IMG/VR virus record: IMGVR_UViG_3300030103_002448
Coordinates: 1-35,420 of that record
DNA from: a virus
DNA length: 35,420 nucleotides
Reading direction: 5' to 3' (one strand)
The translations under genes were made by a program, and so were the position numbers. The notes beneath the pieces were generated by a model that had not been told where the DNA came from, ran no database searches, and was given only the letters and a program-made list of their open reading frames with translations. Of the stretch, positions 16,221-22,141 are shown piece by piece; within the stretch, counting starts at the first letter, position 1; every line of letters begins with the position of its first letter.

Positions 16221-16221
16221 T
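16207..16221 (+). repeat. 15-bp direct repeat, left of the 81-residue gene
   Basis: GCAGTTCTAAAGAGT here is repeated exactly at 16492-16506, 285 bases away. The two copies bracket the 81-residue gene. Both also contain the genome-wide TTTTGGCAGTTCTAAA motif in plus orientation. Confidence 0.7.
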
Positions 16222-16467
16222 TTAAGTGCTGTACTTCAGGTACATATGGACATATAGTTCCCATACTTTAGTATCCACTTCATTCTTCTTATATTTTTTT
16301 TCACTAGTAGTTATATTTCCATTGTTATTTACCTCAATAGCATATCGATTATCTCCCCTTTTAACTGGGAGGCAATATACCTTTATATTATTTTCAATAC
16401 ACCATTGAAAAGCTTCATATTGCATCGTGTCAAACATACCTATTAGATTCATAATATAAAGATACAA
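16222..16467 (-). CDS. Hypothetical protein, 81 residues, isolated in the regulatory region
   Basis: The product has a helix-like N-terminus (FDTMQYEAFQWCIENN), a short beta section (IKVYCLPVKRGDNRYAIEVN) and a C-terminal helix (VDTKVWELYVHMYLKY). Starts at 16467, 16452 (MNLIGMFD) or 16437 (MFDTM) are all possible; the leading MYLYI looks dispensable. It is the only gene between 16.05 and 16.75 kb and is flanked by 15-bp direct repeats, which suggests a separately acquired accessory gene. No family or function is recognised. A host-interaction role would be a guess. Confidence 0.6.
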   Translation of the reverse strand: MYLYIMNLIGMFDTMQYEAFQWCIENNIKVYCLPVKRGDNRYAIEVNNNGNITTSEKKYKKNEVDTKVWELYVHMYLKYST

Positions 16468-16491
16468 ATAATACCTATTGAATTCACATTG

Positions 16492-16506
16492 GCAGTTCTA
16501 AAGAGT
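16492..16506 (+). repeat. 15-bp direct repeat, right of the 81-residue gene
   Basis: This is an exact copy of 16207-16221 and lies just upstream of the 81-residue gene in the direction of transcription. It is preceded by a TATTGAATTCAC segment (16477-16488) that also occurs at 18129-18140 in the repeat cluster there. Confidence 0.7.
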
Positions 16507-16725
16507 CCATAAATAGAGTGTAGGTTATTTAGTCCACTCACCAAATATCCTGTCAGAGTCCATTTAAAACCCTTAAATTGTAGCTATGGTAGGTATATAC
16601 CAAATAAACTTAAAACGCTCTTAAAAGGGGCTTAAAATGCGTTTGTGAGGGTGTAAGTAAAGACCGCCCCAGCTATTTAAACTCATTTATAATGATTATC
16701 AAGCAATTAGATAAGATCAGGCAAT
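16507..16725. other. Noncoding region with short repeats and a palindrome
   Basis: No convincing gene is seen on either strand; the longest minus frame starting with ATG here is about 12 codons. It contains a 10-bp palindrome GGTATATACC at 16592-16601, three contiguous 11-bp units at 16609-16641, and a GC-richer block around 16660-16675. Together with 16047-16221 it is the largest noncoding area of the genome, so it is a candidate for a replication origin or a major control region. Direct evidence for either is lacking. Confidence 0.5.
16609..16641 (+). repeat. Three contiguous 11-bp direct repeats
   Basis: The units are CTTAAAACGCT, CTTAAAAGGGG and CTTAAAATGCG. Each begins with CTTAAAA and has a GC-rich end, and the period is exactly 11 bases, about one helical turn. 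This phasing is expected where a protein binds repeatedly to one face of the DNA, as at iterons. Confidence 0.6.
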
Positions 16726-16747
16726 AAAAAAACCCCTAAAAAAGGGG
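16726..16747 (-). terminator. Rho-independent terminator after the 17.9-16.8 kb gene group
   Basis: On the minus strand CCCCT and AGGGG form the stem around an all-T loop, followed by seven T. It lies 33 bases after the stop of the 46-residue gene and ends transcription of the preceding four small genes. Confidence 0.8.
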
Positions 16748-16779
16748 CTTATATTTAATTAAAGATTATTTTATTTTAT

Positions 16780-16920
16780 TTAATAAAGGTTAACTTTTCC
16801 AAAATTAGAAGTAATATAATTTAATTCTAAATCCGTTTTTTCTTGGATCAACAGTTTTTTAAGCTTCCTTTCTTCCTTAATCTTTTTTATATTGTGATTA
16901 AATTTTATTTTATTACTCAT
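16780..16920 (-). CDS. Small basic protein, 46 residues
   Basis: The product begins MSNKIKFNHNIKKIKEERKL and is Lys-rich and probably helical, followed by a short beta-like tail (NYITSNFGKVNLY). The start lies two bases after the stop of the preceding gene, and a terminator follows it. No family is recognised. A nucleic-acid-binding or regulatory role is possible from its charge, but that is a guess. Confidence 0.6.
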   Translation of the reverse strand: MSNKIKFNHNIKKIKEERKLKKLLIQEKTDLELNYITSNFGKVNLY

Positions 16921-16922
16921 GG

Positions 16923-17084
16923 TTAAAATATTTTAAATTCTGTTATTAAGTTATTATTCATTAAGTATTTTATTTGTTTATATAGTTTTGTTTTTTTCGG
17001 ATACTTGCAAAATTTAGTATAATTTCGACTATATTCGTTTCCGTCTTTTATATATGTTATTTCGAATGTGTGGAGATGTGCCAT
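16923..17084 (-). CDS. Small hypothetical protein, 53 residues
   Basis: It begins MAHLHTFEITYIKDGNEYSR and continues with Lys/Tyr-rich sequence. The first part looks like two beta strands and the end like a helix (LYKQIKYLMNNNLITEF). It starts 11 bases after the stop of the 247-residue Cys-motif gene and ends two bases before the next gene. The function is unknown. The pattern, a short strand pair with a basic helix, is frequent in phage accessory proteins. Confidence 0.65.
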   Translation of the reverse strand: MAHLHTFEITYIKDGNEYSRNYTKFCKYPKKTKLYKQIKYLMNNNLITEFKIF

Positions 17085-17094
17085 AATATTATTT

Positions 17095-17838
17095 TTAAAT
17101 TACAAATCCTGATTTATCTTTTTTTGCTTCTCCTTTAGCTTTTAAACCTAAAACAACATTCTTATTATATATCATTTCAAGATCACTTCTATCACCATTT
17201 ATAACTTTATAGCCCCTCCAAAAATTAGGGAGCTTATCTCTAAAAACTGCTGCAACGTTTGCTCCATCATTTAGAGCTGCTATTGCTGCGCTTTCATTTT
17301 CTTCTGATCTGGAAAAGGTTAAAAAGTAATTTACATGGTTTTTATACCTTTTTATTTTAGATATTAGCTTTGTATAATCATAAAAAAATGCTACGTCTTT
17401 ATATTTACTTATATCAAATTTAGCGTATTTTTCAAGTAAGTATATAAAATCAATGTCAGACGTTCCATTTAGCCTGAAAGCTATTTTTTCATTTCTTTTA
17501 TAAGCTGTCAAACATTTAATTTCTATTTCTTGAGCTAATTGATTTATAAATGCTTTTTTGTCTCTGATAAAATATTCTGTTTTTTTAACACGTCCAGCAA
17601 TTACAGGAGTCATAACACCACGCCCAGCAGTAAATAAACAAGCAGCAGCACAGCCTTTTGAAGCCATTGGGCAAAGATTATGTTTTTTGCTGTTTTGGTT
17701 ATAAGGGGCTAAATACAGGATAAATGTTTTTAGGCTGTTTTTAGCTGTCTTACTGTTACTTATTCCAGTACTTAAAAGGTTTTTTGGAATATCTTTTTTT
17801 ATTGATATTTCTTTTATAATGTTTTGTATTTTTTCCAT
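17095..17838 (-). CDS. Conserved phage protein with a C-x6-C-x3-C motif (Gp88-like, function unknown)
   Basis: A 247-residue protein. Cys56, Cys63 and Cys67 form the motif LCPMASKGCAAACLFTAGRG, followed by a basic stretch, then FRLNGTSDIDF (about 121-131), a YDYTKL segment (about 153-158), FLTFSRSEENESAA, GANVAAVFRD and a C-terminal GLKAKGEAKKDKSGFVI. This set of motifs belongs, as I recall it, to a widespread phage family annotated as unknown or gene product 88-like, with a barrel-like layout that may resemble radical-SAM enzymes. Three Cys could bind an iron-sulphur cluster. The biochemical role is not established. A 35-residue membrane peptide gene immediately precedes it. Confidence 0.65.
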   Translation of the reverse strand: MEKIQNIIKEISIKKDIPKNLLSTGISNSKTAKNSLKTFILYLAPYNQNSKKHNLCPMASKGCAAACLFTAGRGVMTPVIAGRVKKTEYFIRDKKAFINQLAQEIEIKCLTAYKRNEKIAFRLNGTSDIDFIYLLEKYAKFDISKYKDVAFFYDYTKLISKIKRYKNHVNYFLTFSRSEENESAAIAALNDGANVAAVFRDKLPNFWRGYKVINGDRSDLEMIYNKNVVLGLKAKGEAKKDKSGFVI

Positions 17839-17841
17839 TGA

Positions 17842-17949
17842 TTAAGCTTTTAAGATGATCTGAATAAATACCCATATAAAAAAAGGTATATATAAATACG
17901 TTAAATATTTACTTGTTTTGTCTATTAGTGTAATAATCTTTTTTTCCAT
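17842..17949 (-). CDS. Small single-span membrane protein, 35 residues
   Basis: The product starts MEKKIITLIDKTSKYLTY and ends with a hydrophobic helix (YIPFFIWVFIQIILKA). Its stop lies three bases before the start of the 247-residue gene, which suggests translational coupling. It is the first gene of the group that ends at the 16.73 kb terminator. A promoter upstream is not clear: CATATTTG at 17998-18005 is one base off the -7 form, but no -33 box is at the correct distance. Confidence 0.6.
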   Translation of the reverse strand: MEKKIITLIDKTSKYLTYLYIPFFIWVFIQIILKA

Positions 17950-18083
17950 TGTTTTAAGTTTTAATTAATATTTGCTTTTGAGCTTTTTTGCTCTATGCAA
18001 ATATGGAACAATTTAACCAATGTAAAAAATATTTTGTTGATAAAATGTTAATTTATATTAATTCTAAATAAGCTAAACCCAAT

Positions 18084-18106
18084 AAAAAAAGGGCTTCGCA
18101 GCCCTT
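18084..18106 (-). terminator. Rho-independent terminator of the 19.5-18.2 kb operon
   Basis: On the minus strand a perfect 7-bp stem (AAGGGCT with AGCCCTT) around a four-base loop is followed by seven T. It is the clearest terminator in the window. It lies 67 bases after the stop of the 56-residue gene, with the TATTGAATT repeats in between. Confidence 0.9.
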
Positions 18107-18108
18107 CG

Positions 18109-18198
18109 TACCCTATTGAATTTATGGGTATTGAATTCACAAAGGGGTATTGAATTGCTACCCCTATTGAATTTACATCGTTTGAGATTCTATTGAAT
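18109..18198. repeat. Cluster of five TATTGAAT repeats with two hairpins
   Basis: TATTGAAT(T) occurs at 18114, 18129, 18148, 18165 and 18191, all in the same orientation. Two hairpins place copies in their loops: TACCC/GGGTA at 18109-18130 and GGGGTA/TACCCC at 18144-18164. The last copy lies inside the C-terminal codons of the 56-residue gene. The function is unknown; protein binding, RNA structure before the terminator, or iterons are possible. Confidence 0.7.
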
Positions 18199-18343
18199 GC
18201 ATAAGATCAATCAACTCTTCATCAACTAAATTATAATTTTTATCTTCTCCAATTCTTTGAGCAATAAGATCCTGAATAATATTTAATTCATCTCTAGATA
18301 CTTTTAGATTTATGTTCCTTAATTTATCAGATAAATGTACCAT
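18173..18343 (-). CDS. Small helical protein, 56 residues
   Basis: The product starts MVHLSDKLRNINLKVSRDEL and is rich in Leu, Ile, Asp and Glu with a two-helix look, ending IDLMHSIESQTM. It starts seven bases after the stop of the 40-residue gene and is the last gene before the operon terminator. It has no recognisable domain. Its acidic helical character would suit a small regulator or inhibitor, but there is no direct evidence. Confidence 0.65.
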   Translation of the reverse strand: MVHLSDKLRNINLKVSRDELNIIQDLIAQRIGEDKNYNLVDEELIDLMHSIESQTM

Positions 18344-18349
18344 AGTTAT

Positions 18350-18472
18350 TTAATTGTCTGGTTCAGTTTTCCAACTATTCATAATACGCTCTCCTGTGGA
18401 GTCATCAATATAATATGTATAATCACCTATAGTAATGTATACGCTATTTTCACTTCTTACATCTATTATCAT
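18350..18472 (-). CDS. Small beta-rich protein, 40 residues
   Basis: The sequence MIIDVRSENSVYITIGDYTY followed by YIDDSTGERIMNSW has the strand-turn-strand look of a compact beta hairpin protein. Its start overlaps the stop of the upstream 91-residue gene as ATGA, which supports translation. The family is unnamed to me, though short proteins with this GDYTYYIDDSTGE pattern seem to recur in environmental phages. Function unknown. Confidence 0.7.
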   Translation of the reverse strand: MIIDVRSENSVYITIGDYTYYIDDSTGERIMNSWKTEPDN

Positions 18473-18744
18473 ATCTCGTAACTTTTACCGTTAATTGTAA
18501 TTCTAAATGCATTGTCTAGGTTAATAAATCTATATTGATTCTTCTCCAGATCAAATACTCTCATCTTCCCTATCTCTAATGGATGGGAGGTTTTTATTCT
18601 CTTACCGTTTGGATTAAGATGTTTCTTAACTCCACTACGACAAATCATCTTTCTTTTAGTTTGGTCGGCTTTCACGAACTCAATACTAAATATTAAACCA
18701 TTAGCTGATTTAATTGCGTTGTAAACTTTTTCTCTTTTATTCAT
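18469..18744 (-). CDS. Hypothetical protein with small barrel-like fold, 91 residues
   Basis: The sequence contains FSIEFVKADQTKRKMICRSG, a VKKHLNPNGKRIKTSHP loop and a C-terminal strand region (MRVFDLEKNQYRFINLDNAF). The repeated short strands with a basic loop resemble small nucleic-acid-binding or SH3-like accessory proteins seen in many phages and plasmids. It lies in the middle of the six-gene accessory operon. No enzymatic residues are evident. Function unknown. Confidence 0.65.
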   Translation of the reverse strand: MNKREKVYNAIKSANGLIFSIEFVKADQTKRKMICRSGVKKHLNPNGKRIKTSHPLEIGKMRVFDLEKNQYRFINLDNAFRITINGKSYEI

Positions 18745-18745
18745 T

Positions 18746-18931
18746 TTAAGTTGTTTTTATGTTTCTAGCTTCACCTAGTTCCTTGATTATTTCTGTAGAT
18801 TCATTCACACTTATTTGATCATCTTCAATCATATCTATTATAATAGAATGTATTTTGTAGGATAAAATATAATTGCCTGAATTATTTACGTCTCCATATA
18901 ATTTAACTAATTTATTTATATATTTAATCAT
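18746..18931 (-). CDS. Small helical protein, 61 residues
   Basis: It starts MIKYINKLVKLYGDVNNSGN and continues as an amphipathic helix pair (YKIHSIIIDMIEDDQISVNE). It overlaps the upstream gene by eight bases and ends one base before the next start codon, so it sits in a compact operon. No domain is recognised. The alternating Ile/Asp pattern could support dimerisation. Confidence 0.6.
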   Translation of the reverse strand: MIKYINKLVKLYGDVNNSGNYILSYKIHSIIIDMIEDDQISVNESTEIIKELGEARNIKTT

Positions 18932-19154
18932 TGTCTTTATTTAAATTATTACAATGGTCAGCAAATGCATCAGTATTAAGTTGAAGAATTGCTCCATTCA
19001 TATATACACTTTCTACTTCAAGAGATTTTACAACTCCATCTTCGTAATGTGGTATATCTATATGCTTACTCATAAGGTTGAGTAAATGCTCCATTTGATT
19101 AAGTGAGAGGTCTTTGTAGATCTCTAATACTTGTTGAAATTCTGTTTGTTCCAT
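18924..19154 (-). CDS. Hypothetical protein, 76 residues
   Basis: The N-terminal half is helical (MEQTEFQQVLEIYKDLSLNQ) and the second half has short strands (VVKSLEVESVYMNGAILQLN). It starts four bases after the stop of the upstream gene. Many flavobacterial phages carry such small acidic proteins between the packaging and structural genes. Nothing in the sequence shows a specific role. Confidence 0.6.
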   Translation of the reverse strand: MEQTEFQQVLEIYKDLSLNQMEHLLNLMSKHIDIPHYEDGVVKSLEVESVYMNGAILQLNTDAFADHCNNLNKDND

Positions 19155-19158
19155 AATT

Positions 19159-19530
19159 TTAAATTAAGCAGGTTGTTTTAAGTTTATCCGTATCATGATA
19201 AGTCATTAGACTTTCTTCTTTTTCATCTTCCCTTATTCTTATGATCTTACCTGATAACATTATTATAGAACTAGAACGATCAGATAATTTCCAATCAGGA
19301 ATATCATCATAAATATCACTTACCTCTTTATCCCATCTCCATCCACAGCAATCGCAATACTCATTAAAATCAGCTTCTCCATATGACTCTTCAATAGAAT
19401 GATATATAATAAATGCTTCATCTTCACTTCTAGCCTCTATAAACATATTAGCATCTACCCCAAGACCATTATCTCTAATGAAATAGCCTTCTGAATTATT
19501 TTGTGTAAATAAATAAAACTTTGTTTTCAT
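19159..19530 (-). CDS. Conserved phage hypothetical protein with CDCCGWRW motif, 123 residues
   Basis: The protein begins MKTKFYLFTQNNSEGYFIRD and has a Cys motif YCDCCGWRWDKE (about 58-69), with an acidic centre and a basic end. The pattern of a TQNNS start, an EAxSxDEA segment and a C-x-C-C-G-x-R-W motif is one I associate with a family of unknown function in marine phages (probably DUF7296-like; I am not certain of the number). The Cys cluster may bind a metal. It is the first gene of the operon driven by the promoter at 19555-19586. Confidence 0.65.
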   Translation of the reverse strand: MKTKFYLFTQNNSEGYFIRDNGLGVDANMFIEARSEDEAFIIYHSIEESYGEADFNEYCDCCGWRWDKEVSDIYDDIPDWKLSDRSSSIIMLSGKIIRIREDEKEESLMTYHDTDKLKTTCLI

Positions 19531-19554
19531 AATTTTAAATTGTTAATGTTTGTT

Positions 19555-19586
19555 CAAATATAAATACTTTTTTTAGAACTGCCAAA
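19555..19586 (-). promoter_or_regulatory. Bacteroidetes-type promoter for the six-gene accessory operon
   Basis: On the minus strand TTTG (19586-19583), a 20-base spacer and TATATTTG (19562-19555) match the Bacteroidetes -33/-7 consensus TTTG...TAnnTTTG. The spacer begins GCAGTTCTAAA, part of the 16-bp motif found at seven places in the genome. The first start codon is 25 bases downstream, and a terminator is just upstream. Confidence 0.85.
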
Positions 19587-19594
19587 TAAAATAT

Positions 19595-19629
19595 AAAAAA
19601 AAGGGTACTTATTTCTAAATACCCCTTTT
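19595..19629 (-). terminator. Rho-independent terminator after terL
   Basis: On the minus strand an imperfect stem (GGGTATTTA with TAAGTACCC, one mismatch, four-base loop) is followed by eight T. It lies 50 bases after the terL stop and directly before the next promoter. A weak ATG-led frame across it (about 40 residues, Phe-rich) is not credible as a gene. Confidence 0.8.
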
Positions 19630-19678
19630 CAAAACAAATGAAAAAAAAGTCTATCATGACTATGCTAATATACAAAAA

Positions 19679-20896
19679 TTATTTAACTATATACATTCCT
19701 TTAGGAACTGAACGAGTAAGTAAGTATTGAATTCCGTAACGGCTAGCATCGCAAAGGTGATTGTAGGAATCAATCGGCTTCACACCGTTAACTGCCCAAA
19801 CATAATTATTAAATTCTTTGATCAGGTTTTCTCCTTCTACATTTATATTGTAATCTTGCATCAATGATATACCAGTAACAATAGATCCTTTTGCTTTTAT
19901 TGTTGGAGTAATATTAAGTGGAGGATTCTTCATCTTCATTTCTGATAGTAAACGAGGTTCAGAGTTATCCGACACTATTAGATTTCTACCAGCAATTCTA
20001 ACGCAATAATCATATATCTGGGAGGTAACTAAACCTTTTTTATATAAATGCTCCTTTAACCAAATAATTTTCCTTTCTTTGTCAACTGCAATTTCTACAA
20101 GTGCAGTAGGATCATTAGAGAATCCAAAGTCCAACCCATATATTGAATCTATATCCCTATTGAACTCACCGATCTGCCAATGTTTAAATATTACACCCTC
20201 TGCTCTTTGTAGCCATCCACCTAGTATTTGATGTTGATACTTCTCTGGTCTACGTTCTTTCATCCTCTCTATTTGATTCACAAAGGAATTACTTAAATGA
20301 GGCAGGTTGTCTAGGTAAGTTGTATGGATATAAGTAACACCTTCTTTAGTACCATTAAATCCATCAGGAATAGATCTATTCTGGAAGAACCTTTGGTATA
20401 TCCAATGTTCTTTTGTAGTAGGGTTTAAAATCAATATACAACGGTTTTTAGAGGTTTTACTACGGATGGAGTAGTCTATCTTATCGAAAGATAGTTCGTC
20501 CATTAGCTCCTCTGCTTCGTCCAATACAAAGGTGTTTATACCCTGTATAGACTTTAGCTTCGCAGTTTGATCTCCAGATGCAGTTTTGATCCCACTAAAA
20601 TATATAGAGCTTCCATTACGTTTATTTGTTATTTCTGTCTTGGTAATCTCAAATTGATCTTCAATCCCCATAAGCTCTAACTTCTCCTTAAATTCAGGAA
20701 TAATACTCATAGATGCTGAACTCATGGTATAGCGAGTGAATAATGTTTTGGTGTTCTCTTCGTAAGTAAGTAGAACTAAAAATGTATTTACAGCGAAAGA
20801 TTTCCCAGAGCCACGACCTCCTGTGATGACAAAGTATCTACTGTCTTCACTAAATAACTTTTCGTACTTTGGGTTTAAATCTATCTTATTAGCCAT
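19679..20896 (-). CDS. terL: Terminase large subunit
   Basis: A 405-residue packaging motor with ATPase and nuclease domains. The Walker A loop is GGRGSGKS (26-33) and Walker B is FVLDEAEE (123-130); a coupling motif ILNPT follows at 156-160. The nuclease half has YGLDFGFSNDP (253-263, Asp256), SDNSEPRLL (309-317, Asp310) and DSYNHLCDASRYG (376-388, Asp383), consistent with an RNase H-like metal site. It resembles the phage Terminase_3/Terminase_6C group. The start overlaps the preceding gene as TAATG. It drives DNA into the procapsid through the portal. Cleavage mode cannot be decided here. Confidence 0.93.
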   Translation of the reverse strand: MANKIDLNPKYEKLFSEDSRYFVITGGRGSGKSFAVNTFLVLLTYEENTKTLFTRYTMSSASMSIIPEFKEKLELMGIEDQFEITKTEITNKRNGSSIYFSGIKTASGDQTAKLKSIQGINTFVLDEAEELMDELSFDKIDYSIRSKTSKNRCILILNPTTKEHWIYQRFFQNRSIPDGFNGTKEGVTYIHTTYLDNLPHLSNSFVNQIERMKERRPEKYQHQILGGWLQRAEGVIFKHWQIGEFNRDIDSIYGLDFGFSNDPTALVEIAVDKERKIIWLKEHLYKKGLVTSQIYDYCVRIAGRNLIVSDNSEPRLLSEMKMKNPPLNITPTIKAKGSIVTGISLMQDYNINVEGENLIKEFNNYVWAVNGVKPIDSYNHLCDASRYGIQYLLTRSVPKGMYIVK

Positions 20897-21012
20897 TATT
20901 TTTTACTATTATAAATATCTTCTATTATCTTTTTTCTATTTAATTCATCTTTTGAATTAGCTCTCCATTTACGTCTCCTTCTTAATCTAGACAACTTTCC
21001 TTTTCTACTCAT
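20896..21012 (-). CDS. Small basic protein, 38 residues
   Basis: The product starts MSRKGKLSRLRRRRKWRANS and is almost entirely basic, which suggests nucleic-acid binding. It overlaps the upstream gene by eight bases and its stop overlaps the terL start as TAATG, so it is very likely translated. Placement between the terminase subunit genes suggests a packaging accessory role. No family is known to me. Confidence 0.6.
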   Translation of the reverse strand: MSRKGKLSRLRRRRKWRANSKDELNRKKIIEDIYNSKK

Positions 21013-21259
21013 ACTTCATTATCCTTATGAGAACCTCCTTCTGTCTTGGTGTAGGCATCTTTCCTCTCTTACCTATAGATATAATAAAATCCCTATCCTC
21101 TTTATTTGTTGTTCTTTTTAATAAGTTCCTTAACCATTTTACCGCTTCCTCTGTCAAAGGTTTTCTACCTTTATCACCAGCAGGTCTATAGTTTATACCG
21201 TACTTGTATCCACTACAATAGTTAGATCTTCTTTGATTACTGAATCTATTCTTCGCCAC
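21005..21259 (-). CDS. Small basic hypothetical protein, 84 residues
   Basis: It has an Asn/Arg/Tyr-rich N-terminus (MAKNRFSNQRRSNYCSGYKY) and a helical C-terminus with GRKPLTEEAVKWLRNLLKRT and GKRGKMPTPRQKEVLIRIMK. The PTPRQKEVL end resembles short recognition helices in DNA-binding proteins. It overlaps the small terminase gene by 14 bases and the 38-residue gene by eight. Location between terminase subunits suggests a DNA-handling role in packaging or late regulation. Confidence 0.6.
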   Translation of the reverse strand: MAKNRFSNQRRSNYCSGYKYGINYRPAGDKGRKPLTEEAVKWLRNLLKRTTNKEDRDFIISIGKRGKMPTPRQKEVLIRIMKYE

Positions 21260-21605
21260 TATCTATTATTTCTTCGTGATCTACATCTACTGTTTTAGGT
21301 TTACCGAAATCAATTATTGGTATATTTAAGTTTGTGTTTACATTTAACTCTTGTTGATCTTTAGGTTTACCATAACGATATTCCCATAACATCCTAACGT
21401 AATTAAAGTTACCTTCAGAGGCTTTCTCTGCTATAAATATCCAAGCCTTCTCCTCACTACCAAAAGCCTTTTTAAGAGCCTTTAAGGTAAGTGCATTAGT
21501 TTCTTTCTCTTTTATCTTTGGAGGTCTACCTTGACCCCTATATATACCTTTAACTGCACCATTGTTTCTTCTCCCATCTAATTTCTTTGGTTTCTTTTCT
21601 TCCAT
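21246..21605 (-). CDS. terS: Terminase small subunit-like protein
   Basis: A 119-residue protein. The N-terminus is basic with an AT-hook-like YRGQGRPPKIKE (about 22-33), followed by a helix-turn-helix-like stretch (NALTLKALKKAFGSEEKAWI), the segment KASEGNFNYVRMLWEYRYGK, and an acidic C-terminus. This layout (DNA-binding N-terminus, helical core, acidic tail) fits small terminase subunits, which recognise the packaging site and recruit the motor. It overlaps its neighbours and lies two genes before terL. Function is inferred from layout and location. Confidence 0.7.
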   Translation of the reverse strand: MEEKKPKKLDGRRNNGAVKGIYRGQGRPPKIKEKETNALTLKALKKAFGSEEKAWIFIAEKASEGNFNYVRMLWEYRYGKPKDQQELNVNTNLNIPIIDFGKPKTVDVDHEEIIDSGEE

Positions 21606-22141
21606 TAACCTATAATATATCCGTTTCTCTTATAATAACGCTCTCTAGCATCGGAGGACTCTTTTAACTTCTTGTACTTCTCATTTATCTTTTCGCTGTC
21701 TATAACTAAAACATTATGTATCTCCTTTAGTTTATTATATTTGTTTTTAATCTCATTGAAGCTAGTAAGGAGATCAATATACTGTGGGTTATCAAATTCA
21801 GCATCAACAAACTTTTCTGTGAGTATCTTATCTATAGAATCTAAAAACATACGATTTATGGTAATGTAATCAATTCTCAATGAAGAATCATATTCCATAT
21901 AACCTTCTAATTGTTTTATAGAATGGAGAACTGTTGCATGGTTCTTATTAAATATACTTGCTATCTCTTGAAATGACATTTTAGTATTATCCCTTAATAC
22001 TTTATAAAATATAGATCTAGCTAACACATATCTACGTTGCCTAGTGTTTCTGTTTATACTTATATTAAAATAGTTGTTTACTATTGTTAAAGCTATTTTC
22101 TTTGTTTGTTTATTCAGGGCTATTTGCTCTATCGAGTTCAT
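21605..22141 (-). CDS. DnaA domain IV-like DNA-binding protein
   Basis: Residues about 35-79 match the DnaA C-terminal helix-turn-helix: RRYVLARSIFYKVLRDNTKM, then SFQEIASIFNKNHATVLHSI, where the HATVLHSI segment corresponds to the DnaA signature helix that contacts the DnaA box. No AAA+ ATPase domain is present. The C-terminal 90 residues are a Lys/Glu-rich coiled coil, which suggests a dimer. It could bind the phage origin or host DnaA boxes to direct initiation, or act in packaging, since its stop is next to terS. Stand-alone DnaA-like HTH proteins are known from phages but their roles vary. Confidence 0.75.
   Translation of the reverse strand: MNSIEQIALNKQTKKIALTIVNNYFNISINRNTRQRRYVLARSIFYKVLRDNTKMSFQEIASIFNKNHATVLHSIKQLEGYMEYDSSLRIDYITINRMFLDSIDKILTEKFVDAEFDNPQYIDLLTSFNEIKNKYNKLKEIHNVLVIDSEKINEKYKKLKESSDARERYYKRNGYIIG

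Larger units (their letters stand above)
16047..16221. promoter_or_regulatory. AT-rich regulatory region ahead of the tail operon
   Basis: No gene is seen here. It contains a palindrome TGCCAAAACGGCA at 16095-16107, three ATAGTTA copies at 16119, 16136 and 16158, and a 39-bp element (16182-16220) shared with 27679-27717. On the minus strand, TTTTGGCATCTGTAAA (16087-16102) resembles the -33 region of the promoters at 19.57 and 28.87 kb, but a good TAnnTTTG box at the right distance is missing. It probably holds the main structural-operon promoter, perhaps one read with a phage factor. Confidence 0.6.

Noticed and set aside
16500-16600. Short minus frame of about 12 codons in the noncoding region
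   Set aside because: It is too short and has no start context or overlap with neighbours.
19540-19660. Minus-strand frame of about 40 residues starting near the terL terminator
   Set aside because: It runs through a terminator and a promoter and encodes a Phe-rich sequence made from T runs.
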